In this document: positions 37,481 to 45,494 of the stretch, one piece after another
Position numbering within the stretch: position 1 is the first letter of the stretch
How the letters are laid out: every line of letters starts with the position of its first letter
Assembly (NCBI RefSeq): GCF_002899945.2
Contig: NZ_PPEG02000015.1
Coordinates: 1-62,128 of the forward strand
Source: Chryseobacterium viscerum
GTDB lineage: Bacteria > Bacteroidota > Bacteroidia > Flavobacteriales > Weeksellaceae
DNA length: 62,128 bases
Direction of reading: 5' to 3'
The notes under the pieces: model-generated
Database searches by the model: none
Told to the model about the DNA's origin: nothing
The model's input: the letters and a program-made list of their open reading frames with translations, nothing else
Program-made: the position numbers and the translations under genes

Positions 37481-37510
37481 ACTCACTAATTTCTAGTGAG
37501 TCTTTTTTTT
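37481..37510 (+). terminator. Rho-independent terminator after tRNA remnant B
   Basis: ACTCACTA (37,481-37,488) and TAGTGAGT (37,494-37,501) pair over 8 bp around ATTTC, followed by C and eight T. Its stem sequence is a variant of the terminator at 37,361. Confidence 0.85.
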
Positions 37511-37733
37511 ATCCAAAATCACGAATAGCCAAGAGTTATGAAATTTGATTTAGATTAAAATAATCCTTTTTTAACACAAAGTCTATTTTTAATAAAGCTC
37601 TATTTAAAGGCTGAAAAGGCGGAATTAACGATATAGACATAGAGTCTTTCTAAGTGGAAGCCTGACTATAAATCTTCATCAATGATGAAATCGAGACCAA
37701 AACTATTTCTAATAAAATTGCTTATTTATACAA

Positions 37734-37760
37734 TTTGACAAAATTTGTTTTTTTGTCGAA
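37734..37760. promoter_or_regulatory. Palindromic operator upstream of the TetR gene
   Basis: TTTGACA-N13-TGTCGAA, overlapping the -33 region of the promoter at 37,744-37,775. The same pattern with the same 13-base spacer (TTTGACA-N13-TGTCAAA) precedes the MFS gene at 38,421. It is the likely binding site of the TetR protein. Confidence 0.6.
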
Positions 37761-37775
37761 AATGTATTATTTTTG
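37744..37775 (+). promoter_or_regulatory. Bacteroidetes-type promoter of the TetR gene
   Basis: TTTG at 37,744-37,747 and TATTTTTG at 37,768-37,775 match the -33 and -7 consensus (TTTG, TAnnTTTG) with a 20-base spacer. The operator covers the -33 element, so binding there would block the polymerase. Confidence 0.65.
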
Positions 37776-37803
37776 CATTCATATTTCAGACAATTTTCAG
37801 ACA

Positions 37804-38403
37804 ATGTCATCACATACAGAACAAGATCAGCTTTCACAACAAATTCTGGAGACCGCTTCCGGACTGTATCTGAAGTATGGATTGAAGAAAGTGACAATGG
37901 ATGACATTTCCAGAGCTCTTGGCAAAAGCAGAACGTCTATTTACTATTACTATAAAAATCGTGAGGAAGTTTTTCAGGCGGTTCTGGAGAATTTGATCAA
38001 AGAAGTTATTTCTGAGATTGATGCCAATATGAAGAAAATAAAGACCTTTGAAGGGAAAATCCACGAGTTTTGTCTTGCCAAAGTAAAAACCTCAGAAGAA
38101 AGATCTTCGTTTTTCAGGGCTATAGAAGCCGGAATGGACAATGAGGAAAAATCAAAGCATATTACTGATGCCCACAACCGAATGATGGAGGCTGAAAGGA
38201 ATCTGCTGCTTACTTTATTTTCAACAAGTATGAACAATGGTGAAATTCCAAAAATTGCCATTGAAGAACAGGAAACCATCGTCTTCATTCTGCAGAGCAG
38301 TATCCGGGGAATAAGGCGCGAAATGGGCTTAAAAAACAATTTTGAAAATTTGAACAATACAGTGAATACACTGACCTCTATGGTTATTAAACATATTGGT
38401 TAA
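37804..38403 (+). CDS. TetR/AcrR-family transcriptional regulator
   Basis: 199 residues from MSSHTEQD. I prefer this start to the one at 37,735 because the longer form would begin upstream of the promoter. The N-terminal HTH is clear: 'ILETASGLYLKYGLKKVTMD', 'DISRALGKSRTSIYYYYKNR' (about 15-60). The C-terminal ~140 residues form the helical ligand and dimer domain. It precedes an MFS exporter and an isochorismatase-like gene on the same strand, with matching palindromes before itself and before the exporter gene, so it most likely represses both transcripts until an exported compound binds it. Confidence 0.9.
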   Translation: MSSHTEQDQLSQQILETASGLYLKYGLKKVTMDDISRALGKSRTSIYYYYKNREEVFQAVLENLIKEVISEIDANMKKIKTFEGKIHEFCLAKVKTSEERSSFFRAIEAGMDNEEKSKHITDAHNRMMEAERNLLLTLFSTSMNNGEIPKIAIEEQETIVFILQSSIRGIRREMGLKNNFENLNNTVNTLTSMVIKHIG

Positions 38404-38420
38404 AATTTTTTTATCTCAAT

Positions 38421-38447
38421 TTTGACACTTTTACATTATTTGTCAAA
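38421..38447. promoter_or_regulatory. Palindromic operator upstream of the MFS gene
   Basis: TTTGACA (38,421-38,427), 13 bases, TGTCAAA (38,441-38,447): a perfect inverted repeat of 7-bp arms, ending 16 bases before the MFS start codon. Same architecture as the site upstream of the TetR gene. Confidence 0.65.
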
Positions 38448-38463
38448 TAGTTTATTTTAAAAC

Positions 38464-39744
38464 ATGAACAAAATCACTAACATCAGTACATTCCGGGCTT
38501 TTAGGAGTACAAATTATACATTATATTTTTTTGGGCGTTCTGTCTCCCAGTTTGGGACATGGATGCAGCGTACAGCCGTAGTATGGGTCGTATACAGTAT
38601 GACCGAGTCTGCATTTATGCTGGGGCTGACCATTTTTGCGGAACAGTTCCCTTCCTTTTTATTTTCTGCCTTCGGAGGGGTTGCTGCAGACCGGTACAAC
38701 CGCTACAAAATTATACAGATCACTCAAATTTTATCATTAATTCAAGCGTCTGTACTGGCTTTCCTGGTGATGACCGGGCATCAAAATATATGGAGTTTCA
38801 TTGTGCTAAGTGTCTTTCTCGGAATTATCAATGCATATGACATTCCCGCACGGCAAGCGATGATCAATGAAGTGGTAACTGATGATGAAGATCTTCCAAG
38901 TGCTCTTTCACTGAGTGCAGCCATGGCAAGCATCGCCAAATTAGCAGGCCCTGCCCTTTCCGGAATCATCTTACAAAAATTCGGAGCAGGAACTTGTTTT
39001 CTGATTAATGCAGCCAGTTTTGCAGCTGTAATGGTTTCCATTTCCATGATGAAAATAAAGATTACTCCTAAAAAATTAACGAAAAAGGGAACTTTTACAG
39101 AATTAGCTGAAGGTTTCAGGTATCTGAGAAAAGAACCCTCCATCAGTCTGGTTATTATTATGCTGAGTATTACAGGTTTATTGATCCTGCCATATGATAC
39201 TTTAATTCCTGTGTATGCAAAAGAAATTTTTAAAGGTGATGCTAAAACATTCGGTTATATATCTAGTTTCATTGGGATTGGAGCTGTTCTCGGAACAGTA
39301 TTTCTGGCTTCAATGAAGAAAGGAGCCTCCATGAGAAACATTCTTATCCTGAGTACAGCTATTCTGAGTATTGGACTGATCTGTTTTTCGTACGCCACCA
39401 ATTTCTACTGGTCTATGTTTTTTGCGGCACTAACAGGATTGGGAGGTGTTGCACAGTTTACCACCTGTAACATTATTGTGCAGTCTGAGGTGATTCCCGA
39501 AATGCGATCAAGAGCGATCAGTATTTTGCTGACGGCCATATTCGGAATGCTTCCTTTGGGAAGTGTACTTATCGGATTTGTTTCGGAGAAGATAGGAGCT
39601 CCAAAAACCTTGTTGATAGAAGGAATTGCCGGTATTTTAATTGCCGTTGTCTTCAGACGTTTATTGTTTAAAAAGAATAAGACCAAAGCTGTCAACAACC
39701 AACTTTTAGAAGAATCAGAAGAACAATTCATTAATAAAGTATAA
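38464..39744 (+). CDS. MFS transporter, drug/siderophore exporter type
   Basis: 426 residues with about 12 hydrophobic helices. After 'FRAFRSTNYTLYFFGRSVSQ', typical of the EntS-like DHA3 branch of the major facilitator superfamily, 'GVAADRYNRYKIIQ' is the conserved loop between helices 2 and 3. A positively charged linker 'KITPKKLTKKGTF' lies in the middle. It would export a small molecule across the inner membrane by proton antiport; substrate unknown. It follows the TetR gene by 60 bases with its own operator and precedes the isochorismatase-like gene by 5 bases. Confidence 0.9.
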   Translation: MNKITNISTFRAFRSTNYTLYFFGRSVSQFGTWMQRTAVVWVVYSMTESAFMLGLTIFAEQFPSFLFSAFGGVAADRYNRYKIIQITQILSLIQASVLAFLVMTGHQNIWSFIVLSVFLGIINAYDIPARQAMINEVVTDDEDLPSALSLSAAMASIAKLAGPALSGIILQKFGAGTCFLINAASFAAVMVSISMMKIKITPKKLTKKGTFTELAEGFRYLRKEPSISLVIIMLSITGLLILPYDTLIPVYAKEIFKGDAKTFGYISSFIGIGAVLGTVFLASMKKGASMRNILILSTAILSIGLICFSYATNFYWSMFFAALTGLGGVAQFTTCNIIVQSEVIPEMRSRAISILLTAIFGMLPLGSVLIGFVSEKIGAPKTLLIEGIAGILIAVVFRRLLFKKNKTKAVNNQLLEESEEQFINKV

Positions 39745-39749
39745 TTAAA

Positions 39750-40304
39750 ATGGAAAACAAGAAAACAGCATTATTGGTGATGGATATGCAGTCATCAATA
39801 CTAAGCAACTTACCTGATACACAAGAATTGGTATCTCATGTCAAAGAGGCTATCAAAACCGCAAGAAGCCACCAAATTCCGGTTATTTATATTACAGTAG
39901 GGTTCAGACAGGGAATGCCGGAAATAAGCGCCAACAACAAAGTATTTGCAGGTTTAAAGCAGCATATGGCAAATGTTGATATGAAAGAATGGGTAACTAT
40001 TCATCCTGACCTTAGTCCCGAAGAAAAAGATATCATCATTACTAAAAAAAGGTTTAGCGCTTTTACCGGAAGTGATCTTGAGGTCGTCTTACGAGGACTG
40101 GATGTTCAACATCTGGTACTGACCGGAGTATCCACCAGCGGAGTTGTTTTATCGACCTTAAGAGAAGCTTCGGATAAAGATTACAGACTCACTGTAATTG
40201 AAGACTGTTGTAAAGACGGGGATGAAGAGGTACATAAAGTGCTAATGAATAAAGTTTTTCCAAGACAGGCCGATATTATCATGGCAAGTGATTGGTTAAA
40301 ATAA
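39750..40304 (+). CDS. Isochorismatase-like hydrolase lacking the usual catalytic Cys
   Basis: 184 residues of the isochorismatase-like fold: 'ALLVMDMQSSILSNL' with the catalytic Asp, the Lys of 'IITKKRFSAFTGSDLE', and 'VLTGVSTSGVVLSTLREASD', where cysteine hydrolases have Cys in place of the Gly of 'TSGVV'. True isochorismatases such as EntB also lack the Cys, so the enzyme may be an ether hydrolase rather than an amidase, or inactive. Five bases separate it from the exporter gene, so the two are co-transcribed. Confidence 0.85.
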   Translation: MENKKTALLVMDMQSSILSNLPDTQELVSHVKEAIKTARSHQIPVIYITVGFRQGMPEISANNKVFAGLKQHMANVDMKEWVTIHPDLSPEEKDIIITKKRFSAFTGSDLEVVLRGLDVQHLVLTGVSTSGVVLSTLREASDKDYRLTVIEDCCKDGDEEVHKVLMNKVFPRQADIIMASDWLK

Positions 40305-40682
40305 ATAAAGAGTAATAAAAAGCCGACAGATTCTACTCCATCCGTTTCATAGGATGAAAACACCGTTTCACTTACTTATTTTGCTGCATCAGTTTAACTT
40401 TTGCTCCGAGAGGAAGTAATACATCCTAATTTTACAGGGTAAACTTAGCGAAAGGTTACATAGTTAGTTTTTTAATTAGTATCAAAAGAAGCATTGATTA
40501 AGCATCAATAAAAATCTTTTTGTGCAACTTAATTCCTTGTAGCCATTTATGGCTCAATTATACACTTAATCATGTTTGGGTAGGATTGGTTTGTTCCAGT
40601 CCTATTTTTTGTTTTTTCCCGCAGATGGCACAGATTTCTCCTGATATTTATGGATATAGATGAGATTTATTTTACTATGTAA
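40305..40682. other. Intergenic region between convergent genes
   Basis: No ORF. It includes 'CCGCAGATGGCACAGATTT', a version of a dispersed non-coding repeat seen also at about 43,350 (GCACGGATGGCACAGATG). I see no strong terminator stem. Confidence 0.4.
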
Positions 40683-41315
40683 TTAAAATCGGAATTCTTC
40701 AATAGATGGATCGTTAAGCAGAGTCTTTGTACATATTTCATGCTTTTTCGCAGCTCCCTGTACACGCCAGATAATAGTATATTGATCTCCAATTCTCACT
40801 TGTTTTCCTCTGACTGATTTCAATTGGTGTTCTTTGAAAATCTGCTCATATTTTTCTGCTATTCCATCCTGGTAAGGAAGTGTCATTTGATACGTATAGC
40901 GAATGCTTATCTTTTCGATGATATTCTGAACATATTTGAACATGATAAGCAGCAAAAATACGACGATGGAGCCCACAGTAGCCTCTTCATAATATCCCGC
41001 ACCTATTGTCATTCCCAGAGAAGCACAAATCCATATTGTAACGGCTGTTGTAAGGCCGGACACTCTGTTTTCTTCTTTAAAGATCACTCCTGCTCCTACA
41101 AAGCCTATTCCTGTAATAATATTGGCCGCTATACGATCCGGACTTCCCGGACCTCCCAAACTCATGGAAAGCATGGTAAATAAGCATGATCCCAATGTCA
41201 CCAGAATCATCGTCCTCAGCCCTGCAGACTTCAGCTGATATTCCCGTTCAATTCCTATGATACCTCCTACGAAAACCGAAAATAAGATGGGGAGAAGATC
41301 ATCAAGTAAATCCAT
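40683..41315 (-). CDS. MgtC/SapB-family membrane protein
   Basis: 210 residues. The MgtC domain spans about 8-135, with 'FVGGIIGIEREYQLKSAGLR', 'TGIGFVGAGVIFKEENRV' and 'GLTTAVTIWICASLGMTIGA', four or five membrane helices. The rest is a soluble C-terminal domain of the ACT-like type. MgtC proteins are linked to growth at low magnesium and to control of ATP synthase and survival in stress. A single gene with its own terminator on the far side. Confidence 0.9.
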   Translation of the reverse strand: MDLLDDLLPILFSVFVGGIIGIEREYQLKSAGLRTMILVTLGSCLFTMLSMSLGGPGSPDRIAANIITGIGFVGAGVIFKEENRVSGLTTAVTIWICASLGMTIGAGYYEEATVGSIVVFLLLIMFKYVQNIIEKISIRYTYQMTLPYQDGIAEKYEQIFKEHQLKSVRGKQVRIGDQYTIIWRVQGAAKKHEICTKTLLNDPSIEEFRF

Positions 41316-41376
41316 TTGTGTAATTTTTATTCTCTAAATTTATTTGATTTTTTTCAATTGTAAAAGATCTTTACAC

Positions 41377-41407
41377 AAAAAAACCGCTGTATCTACAGCG
41401 GTTTTTT
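41377..41407. terminator. Bidirectional terminator between the SH3-protein gene and mgtC
   Basis: AAAACCGCTGTA and TACAGCGGTTTT pair perfectly with a 2-base centre, extended by A- and T-runs on either side. Confidence 0.9.
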
Positions 41408-41423
41408 ATATTCGGAATACTTA

Positions 41424-42263
41424 TTATTTCAGTTTGTAAGAATTTCCGTTCCAAAGATATGTTTTGGAAGCGTGTTTTTTCTTCTCCCGATCCTTTTCAT
41501 CCACTTCCATATCTTCTACTTTAAGGATAAATGCGTTGGAGATTCCTCCTTTATCATTAGGAAAAATAAATTCTTCACTGTGATAAAAAGCACCGGCATC
41601 CCCTACATTCATTAATTGCGGAAGGGTAATCAGTTTTTTATCTTTAAAAAGAACATACTGATCATAGCTTGCGATTCCACATGCTTCTCCGGAAACCATT
41701 GCTTTTAAGGTGAATTCAACATTCTGCAGTTTGTGACTGCTTTCTATATTGAAAGATGCAGAACTTAATTCCTCCCCTTTGCCTGTATCAAAATACACCT
41801 CATCAATGAGTGTATTTCCTTCCATTACTTTTATTCCGGCAATGTTCTTCTTTTCGACCTCGTTATATTCTTTATTCTTTCGGTCAATCGTTTTGGAAAG
41901 TCCAAAAAGGAAATCATACCCATTTTTATTACGGTATCCTACACAAAGGTTACCGCCCCAGACATATCCTTCCAATGTATTTTCTCCTTTCTGATAAGAG
42001 ATTTTATACCAATTGGCAGCTCTTTCTCCCAACTTCAGGACGGTATCTTCTTTTTTAAGAATCACCACCTGCTGATTGGTTTGTAATGAGTCTAAAATCT
42101 GACCATTCACTCCGGGATCTAATCTCACGCGGGTCCAGTCTGTAAAAATTTTCTGGGCCTTATTCTCTTCAAAACCAAAGATTCCATCGGCATATACTTC
42201 ATTTTCCTGAGCTGTAAAAAACTGCAACATCAGTATAAATAAAGCGGTCCATAAAGTTTTCAT
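41424..42263 (-). CDS. Secreted protein with a bacterial SH3-like domain
   Basis: 279 residues. Signal peptide ending 'FFTAQ'. About 40-110 form an SH3b-like domain ('TRVRLDPGVNGQILDSLQTN', 'NWYKISYQKGENTLEGYVWG'), which often binds cell-wall peptides. The remainder is not recognised. Its stop is just before a strong terminator and its start lies 24 bases after prmA, so it may be co-transcribed with that gene. Confidence 0.65.
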   Translation of the reverse strand: MKTLWTALFILMLQFFTAQENEVYADGIFGFEENKAQKIFTDWTRVRLDPGVNGQILDSLQTNQQVVILKKEDTVLKLGERAANWYKISYQKGENTLEGYVWGGNLCVGYRNKNGYDFLFGLSKTIDRKNKEYNEVEKKNIAGIKVMEGNTLIDEVYFDTGKGEELSSASFNIESSHKLQNVEFTLKAMVSGEACGIASYDQYVLFKDKKLITLPQLMNVGDAGAFYHSEEFIFPNDKGGISNAFILKVEDMEVDEKDREKKKHASKTYLWNGNSYKLK

Positions 42264-42287
42264 ATTTGTATTTTGCTTTTTTGTGTA

Positions 42288-43115
42288 TTATTTTTCAAGC
42301 AGAAGACTTACCCATTCTTCACGCTGTAATTGCTTTTTCAGTTCAAGTCCGCTTTCTTTACATACTTCAAGAATATCAGCCACATCAAAGAAACACAGTC
42401 CTGAAAGCAATAATTTTCCTCCCTCATTCATTACTGAAACATACGTTGGGATATCTGAAATCAGGATATTCCTGTTGATATTCGCTAAAATAATATCAAA
42501 ATTTTCTTTTCCCAGGTTTTCTGCAGTTCCCAGTTCAATATCCAGTTCTACATTGTTTCTTACTGCATTTTCTTTGGAGTTTTCTACTGACCATTCATCA
42601 ATATCGATGGCTTTTGTATCTCCCGCTCCCTGCTGTTTTGCATAAATGGCCAACACAGACGTTCCGCATCCCATATCCAATACCTTTTTACCATTCATGT
42701 CAATATCCATCATTTGCTGGATCATCAAATGGGTGGTAGGGTGATGCCCTGTTCCGAAAGACATTTTAGGCTGAATAATAATTTCATGCATTCCCGGTAC
42801 CGATTCGTGGAACTCTGCTCTGATCAATACTTTATCATCAATATTGATTGGAGAGAAGTTCTTTTCCCATTCTTCATTCCAGTTGATATTCGGCATTTCT
42901 TCGAAAGAATATTCGATTTTTACATTTTCGTTTTCAAAGATCGGAAGTGCTTTCAACTGATCTTCATGAAACAATTCTGCCTGAACATATCCTAAAATTC
43001 CGTCAATTTCTTCTGTGAAGCTGTCAAAACCTATTTCTATAAGTTCTGCCATTAATATCTCGTTCCAAGGTTGCAATGGAGAAATTTTGAAATTGAATTC
43101 TAAATAATTTTGCAT
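42288..43115 (-). CDS. prmA: Ribosomal protein L11 methyltransferase
   Basis: 275 residues from MQNYLEFNFKISPL; the upstream MHQITH is probably leader. An N-terminal substrate-recognition domain (about 1-60) precedes a class I SAM-dependent methyltransferase domain with 'MSFGTGHHPTTHLMIQQMM', the SAM-binding 'VLDMGCGTSVLAIYAKQQGA', and 'FDIILANINRNIL', the family's catalytic NPxx-like loop. PrmA adds methyl groups to ribosomal protein L11. Complete. Confidence 0.92.
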   Translation of the reverse strand: MQNYLEFNFKISPLQPWNEILMAELIEIGFDSFTEEIDGILGYVQAELFHEDQLKALPIFENENVKIEYSFEEMPNINWNEEWEKNFSPINIDDKVLIRAEFHESVPGMHEIIIQPKMSFGTGHHPTTHLMIQQMMDIDMNGKKVLDMGCGTSVLAIYAKQQGAGDTKAIDIDEWSVENSKENAVRNNVELDIELGTAENLGKENFDIILANINRNILISDIPTYVSVMNEGGKLLLSGLCFFDVADILEVCKESGLELKKQLQREEWVSLLLEK

Positions 43116-43133
43116 GTGAGTAATTTGATGCAA

Positions 43134-43582
43134 AAATACTAATGTTATTATTGTTAAAAAAATGATGGAGGTATTTTTGGCTGAAACCGGGGATTTTTAT
43201 GTTTTTTTATTACACAGATTTTTTGAAATGTAATCTCAAAAGTCAAATTATTTGGTTATTGTCATTCTGAACACAGGCTGAAGGTCTGCGAATGTAGTTC
43301 AGAAATGCAGTGAAGAATCTCATGTTTTCATTATCTCTTTTTTCCACAAATTGCACGGATGGCACAGATGATTGCGCATAATATATTCAATAGGGATGGG
43401 CTTTAGCCCGTCTTAAAAATCATGACAAATTCCATTGGCTTTAGCCAAAACTTATTTTTCTATCCTAAAGGCTATGTAGATTTTTTTGAGATGCGAAAGA
43501 TTCTAAGTTTTGGCTAAAGCCATATAGAGCTTATAAAAAGAAAAAGCGGGCTAAAGCCCGCTCCTATTGAATTTTAAATTTC
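43134..43582. repeat. Nested palindromic repeat element (non-coding)
   Basis: Outer arms: TTCAATAGGGATGGGCTTTA (43,387-43,406) against its near inverse CGGGCTAAAGCCCGCTCCTA, TTGAA (43,546-43,570). Inner arms: TTGGCTTTAGCCAAAACTTA against TAAGTTTTGGCTAAAGCCA. Each arm also contains its own small palindrome (GGGCTTTAGCCC). The outer unit recurs at 62,048 at the window's end, so this is a dispersed family. Left of it, a 'TCATTCTGAACACAGGCTGA' type repeat lies at about 43,263. No ORF. Confidence 0.75.
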
Positions 43583-44296
43583 TTATGGATTTGTAGAGAA
43601 AATAGAACCGTTTGCTATCAATGCTCTTCTGTTCATTTTCAGGATATCTCTTACCCATTCTGCAAAGTCTTCCGGCTGTAATACTTTATCAGGATTTCCG
43701 TCTGTAAGTCCTCCCTGGATGCTCATATCGGAAGCAATGGTACTTGGAGTCAAAGTAATCACACGGATATTTTGTTTTCTCCATTCTGCCATCATGGATT
43801 GTGATAAAGATACTACGGCTGCTTTTGAAGCGGCGTATGCTGACATATTGGGTCCACCTTTCAAACCAGCTGTAGAAGCTACGTTTACAATGTCACCCTC
43901 CCCTTTAGCTTTCATAAATGGATGCGCAGCTTTAGAAGCGTAATATACTCCGAATAGATTGGTTTTAATAACCTGCTCCCAGGTTTCAGAAGGCATATCT
44001 TCGATACTTCCAAAATCTCCGATCCCTGCATTATTGATCAGGATATCAATCCCTCCCAATTGTTCTGCTAAAGATTCTATTCCAGCTTTTACCTGAATTT
44101 CATTGTCTACAGAAAAAACGGCATAGGCTGAGTTTACACCCAGTTTTTTGATTTCTTCAACCGTCATTTTAAGATTTTCCTCGTTTCTTCCTGTAATGGC
44201 AACGTTTACTCCTTCATTGGCTAAAGCTAATGCTACAGCTTTCCCCAGTCCTCTTCCACCACCTGTTACGATGGCATTTTTTCCGTTTATATTCAT
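43583..44296 (-). CDS. Short-chain dehydrogenase/reductase, 3-oxoacyl-ACP reductase-like
   Basis: 237 residues of classical SDR type: NAD(P)-binding 'TGGGRGLGKAVALALANEG' (11-29), 'NNAGIGDFG' (about 88), catalytic Ser in 'NVASTAGLKG' and Tyr/Lys in 'SAYAASKAAV' (about 155-159). FabG-type enzymes reduce 3-oxoacyl-ACP, but many such proteins act on other carbonyls, so the substrate is open. It stands alone, bordered by the palindromic repeat on its 3' side. Confidence 0.85.
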   Translation of the reverse strand: MNINGKNAIVTGGGRGLGKAVALALANEGVNVAITGRNEENLKMTVEEIKKLGVNSAYAVFSVDNEIQVKAGIESLAEQLGGIDILINNAGIGDFGSIEDMPSETWEQVIKTNLFGVYYASKAAHPFMKAKGEGDIVNVASTAGLKGGPNMSAYAASKAAVVSLSQSMMAEWRKQNIRVITLTPSTIASDMSIQGGLTDGNPDKVLQPEDFAEWVRDILKMNRRALIANGSIFSTNP

Positions 44297-44435
44297 AGTA
44301 ATAATACTTTTCTTTATACAAAGTTACGAAAGAACATTTTTACGAAACAGTGAAACAATGGATTTAATAGTTTTTTAATGGTTGGGAGCCTACTTTTCTG
44401 CAACACTGTAAATAATACTTTGCTCCTAAAAAGAA

Positions 44436-44466
44436 ACAGTCTGCCCCTTAAAAAGAGGCAGACTGT
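44436..44466 (-). terminator. Terminator hairpin downstream of the glycerophosphodiesterase gene
   Basis: ACAGTCTGCC pairs with GGCAGACTGT (10 bp, extendable across CT and AG) around an A-rich loop, followed on the minus strand by TTTCTTTTT. Confidence 0.75.
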
Positions 44467-44507
44467 ATAAATTATTTATTATTGAGAAGTATTGTAAACC
44501 ACCCCGT

Positions 44508-44528
44508 CAAAAATTCTTTGAATTTTTG
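44508..44528. repeat. Perfect 9-bp palindrome CAAAAATTC-TTT-GAATTTTTG
   Basis: A short hairpin with T-rich arms, 66 bases past the stop of the glycerophosphodiesterase gene. It may be a terminator or a dispersed repeat ('TCAAAAATTCTTTGAATTTT'). Confidence 0.55.
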
Positions 44529-44593
44529 CCACCCCTCCAGAGGATGGGAATATTTCGTCCTTCAATGGTACTATTCGAGAAGGGTTTCAATAA

Positions 44594-45340
44594 TTATTTA
44601 TTCTTTAACTGATCAGGAATATTGGTTGTTACGAACCCTATTCCTTGCTTTTTCAGTTCATCGAATACGGCAACATCATTCACTGTCCATGCATTAGTAA
44701 TTAATCCTAATGCTTTTGCTTCAGCAATCCAGGTAGGATTTTTCTGAAAAACACTGTAGTGATAATCCATACCATCCAATCCTTCTTTTTTGATCTGCTC
44801 AGGAGACAGTTCACCGTTCAGATACTGAACTTTAAAGGCAGGTGCCAGCTTTTTGATCTCTTTACAAATATTAAGACTGAAAGAAATAAATTCACTTTGA
44901 GATTCCAGCTTCATATCCTTGATCATTTTGATCGTTTTTTGAGTGATCTCATTTTCAATTTCCGGAGTCTTGGCAGGTTTAATTTCAACGATAAGCTTTA
45001 GAGCTTTGTCTTTTTTTCCTTGTTTTAAATAATCTTTTAACGTCGGAAATTTTTCTCCATTGGATAATTTCAGTGCTTCCAATTCTTTAAAAGTAGCTTC
45101 TGAAATTTCCATTTTACCATGATGCTCATCGTGATTGATCACCAATACACCGTCTTTTGTCATTCTTACATCAAATTCAGACCCATATACTTTCAATTTC
45201 TGGGCATTTTCCAATGATTGAAGTGAGTTCTCCGTTGTAGGAGGCTGAGCCTGGAAATATCCTCTATGGGCAATGATCTGGGTTTGTGCTTTCATCATAA
45301 CTGTACTTAAAACTGCTAACCCTAAGATAAAATTTTTCAT
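44594..45340 (-). CDS. Secreted glycerophosphodiester phosphodiesterase family protein
   Basis: 248 residues with a signal peptide (ending 'VMMKAQ'). The GDPD motifs are all visible: 'IIAHRGYFQAQPPTTENSL' (first catalytic His and Glu), 'GSEFDVRMTKDGVLVINHDE' (metal-binding Glu and Asp, second His), 'LIVEIKP'. It would cleave glycerophosphodiesters from lipid head groups to sn-glycerol 3-phosphate plus an alcohol in the periplasm. Single gene. Confidence 0.88.
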   Translation of the reverse strand: MKNFILGLAVLSTVMMKAQTQIIAHRGYFQAQPPTTENSLQSLENAQKLKVYGSEFDVRMTKDGVLVINHDEHHGKMEISEATFKELEALKLSNGEKFPTLKDYLKQGKKDKALKLIVEIKPAKTPEIENEITQKTIKMIKDMKLESQSEFISFSLNICKEIKKLAPAFKVQYLNGELSPEQIKKEGLDGMDYHYSVFQKNPTWIAEAKALGLITNAWTVNDVAVFDELKKQGIGFVTTNIPDQLKNK

Positions 45341-45494
45341 AATATAATTTAGATATTAAAAAACAAAGTCCTGAAACTTTCTGATAAAGGTAGTTATTAA
45401 AATGTTGAAACCACAGAGACATAAAAGAATAATGTAAACCTCAACCTAGGTTTTAACCTAATTTTTTTATGCCCCAGTAGTCTAAAAGTAAGGG

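Larger units (their letters stand above)
44297..44593. other. Intergenic region with two hairpins
   Basis: Just under 300 bases between co-directional genes. It holds the terminator at 44,436-44,466 and a small perfect palindrome at 44,508-44,528. The promoter of the dehydrogenase gene should be near 44,300-44,400. Confidence 0.5.

Noticed and set aside
41749..42058. Overlapping rightward ORFs opposite the SH3 protein gene
   Set aside because: They lie entirely within a well-supported leftward gene and show no family pattern.
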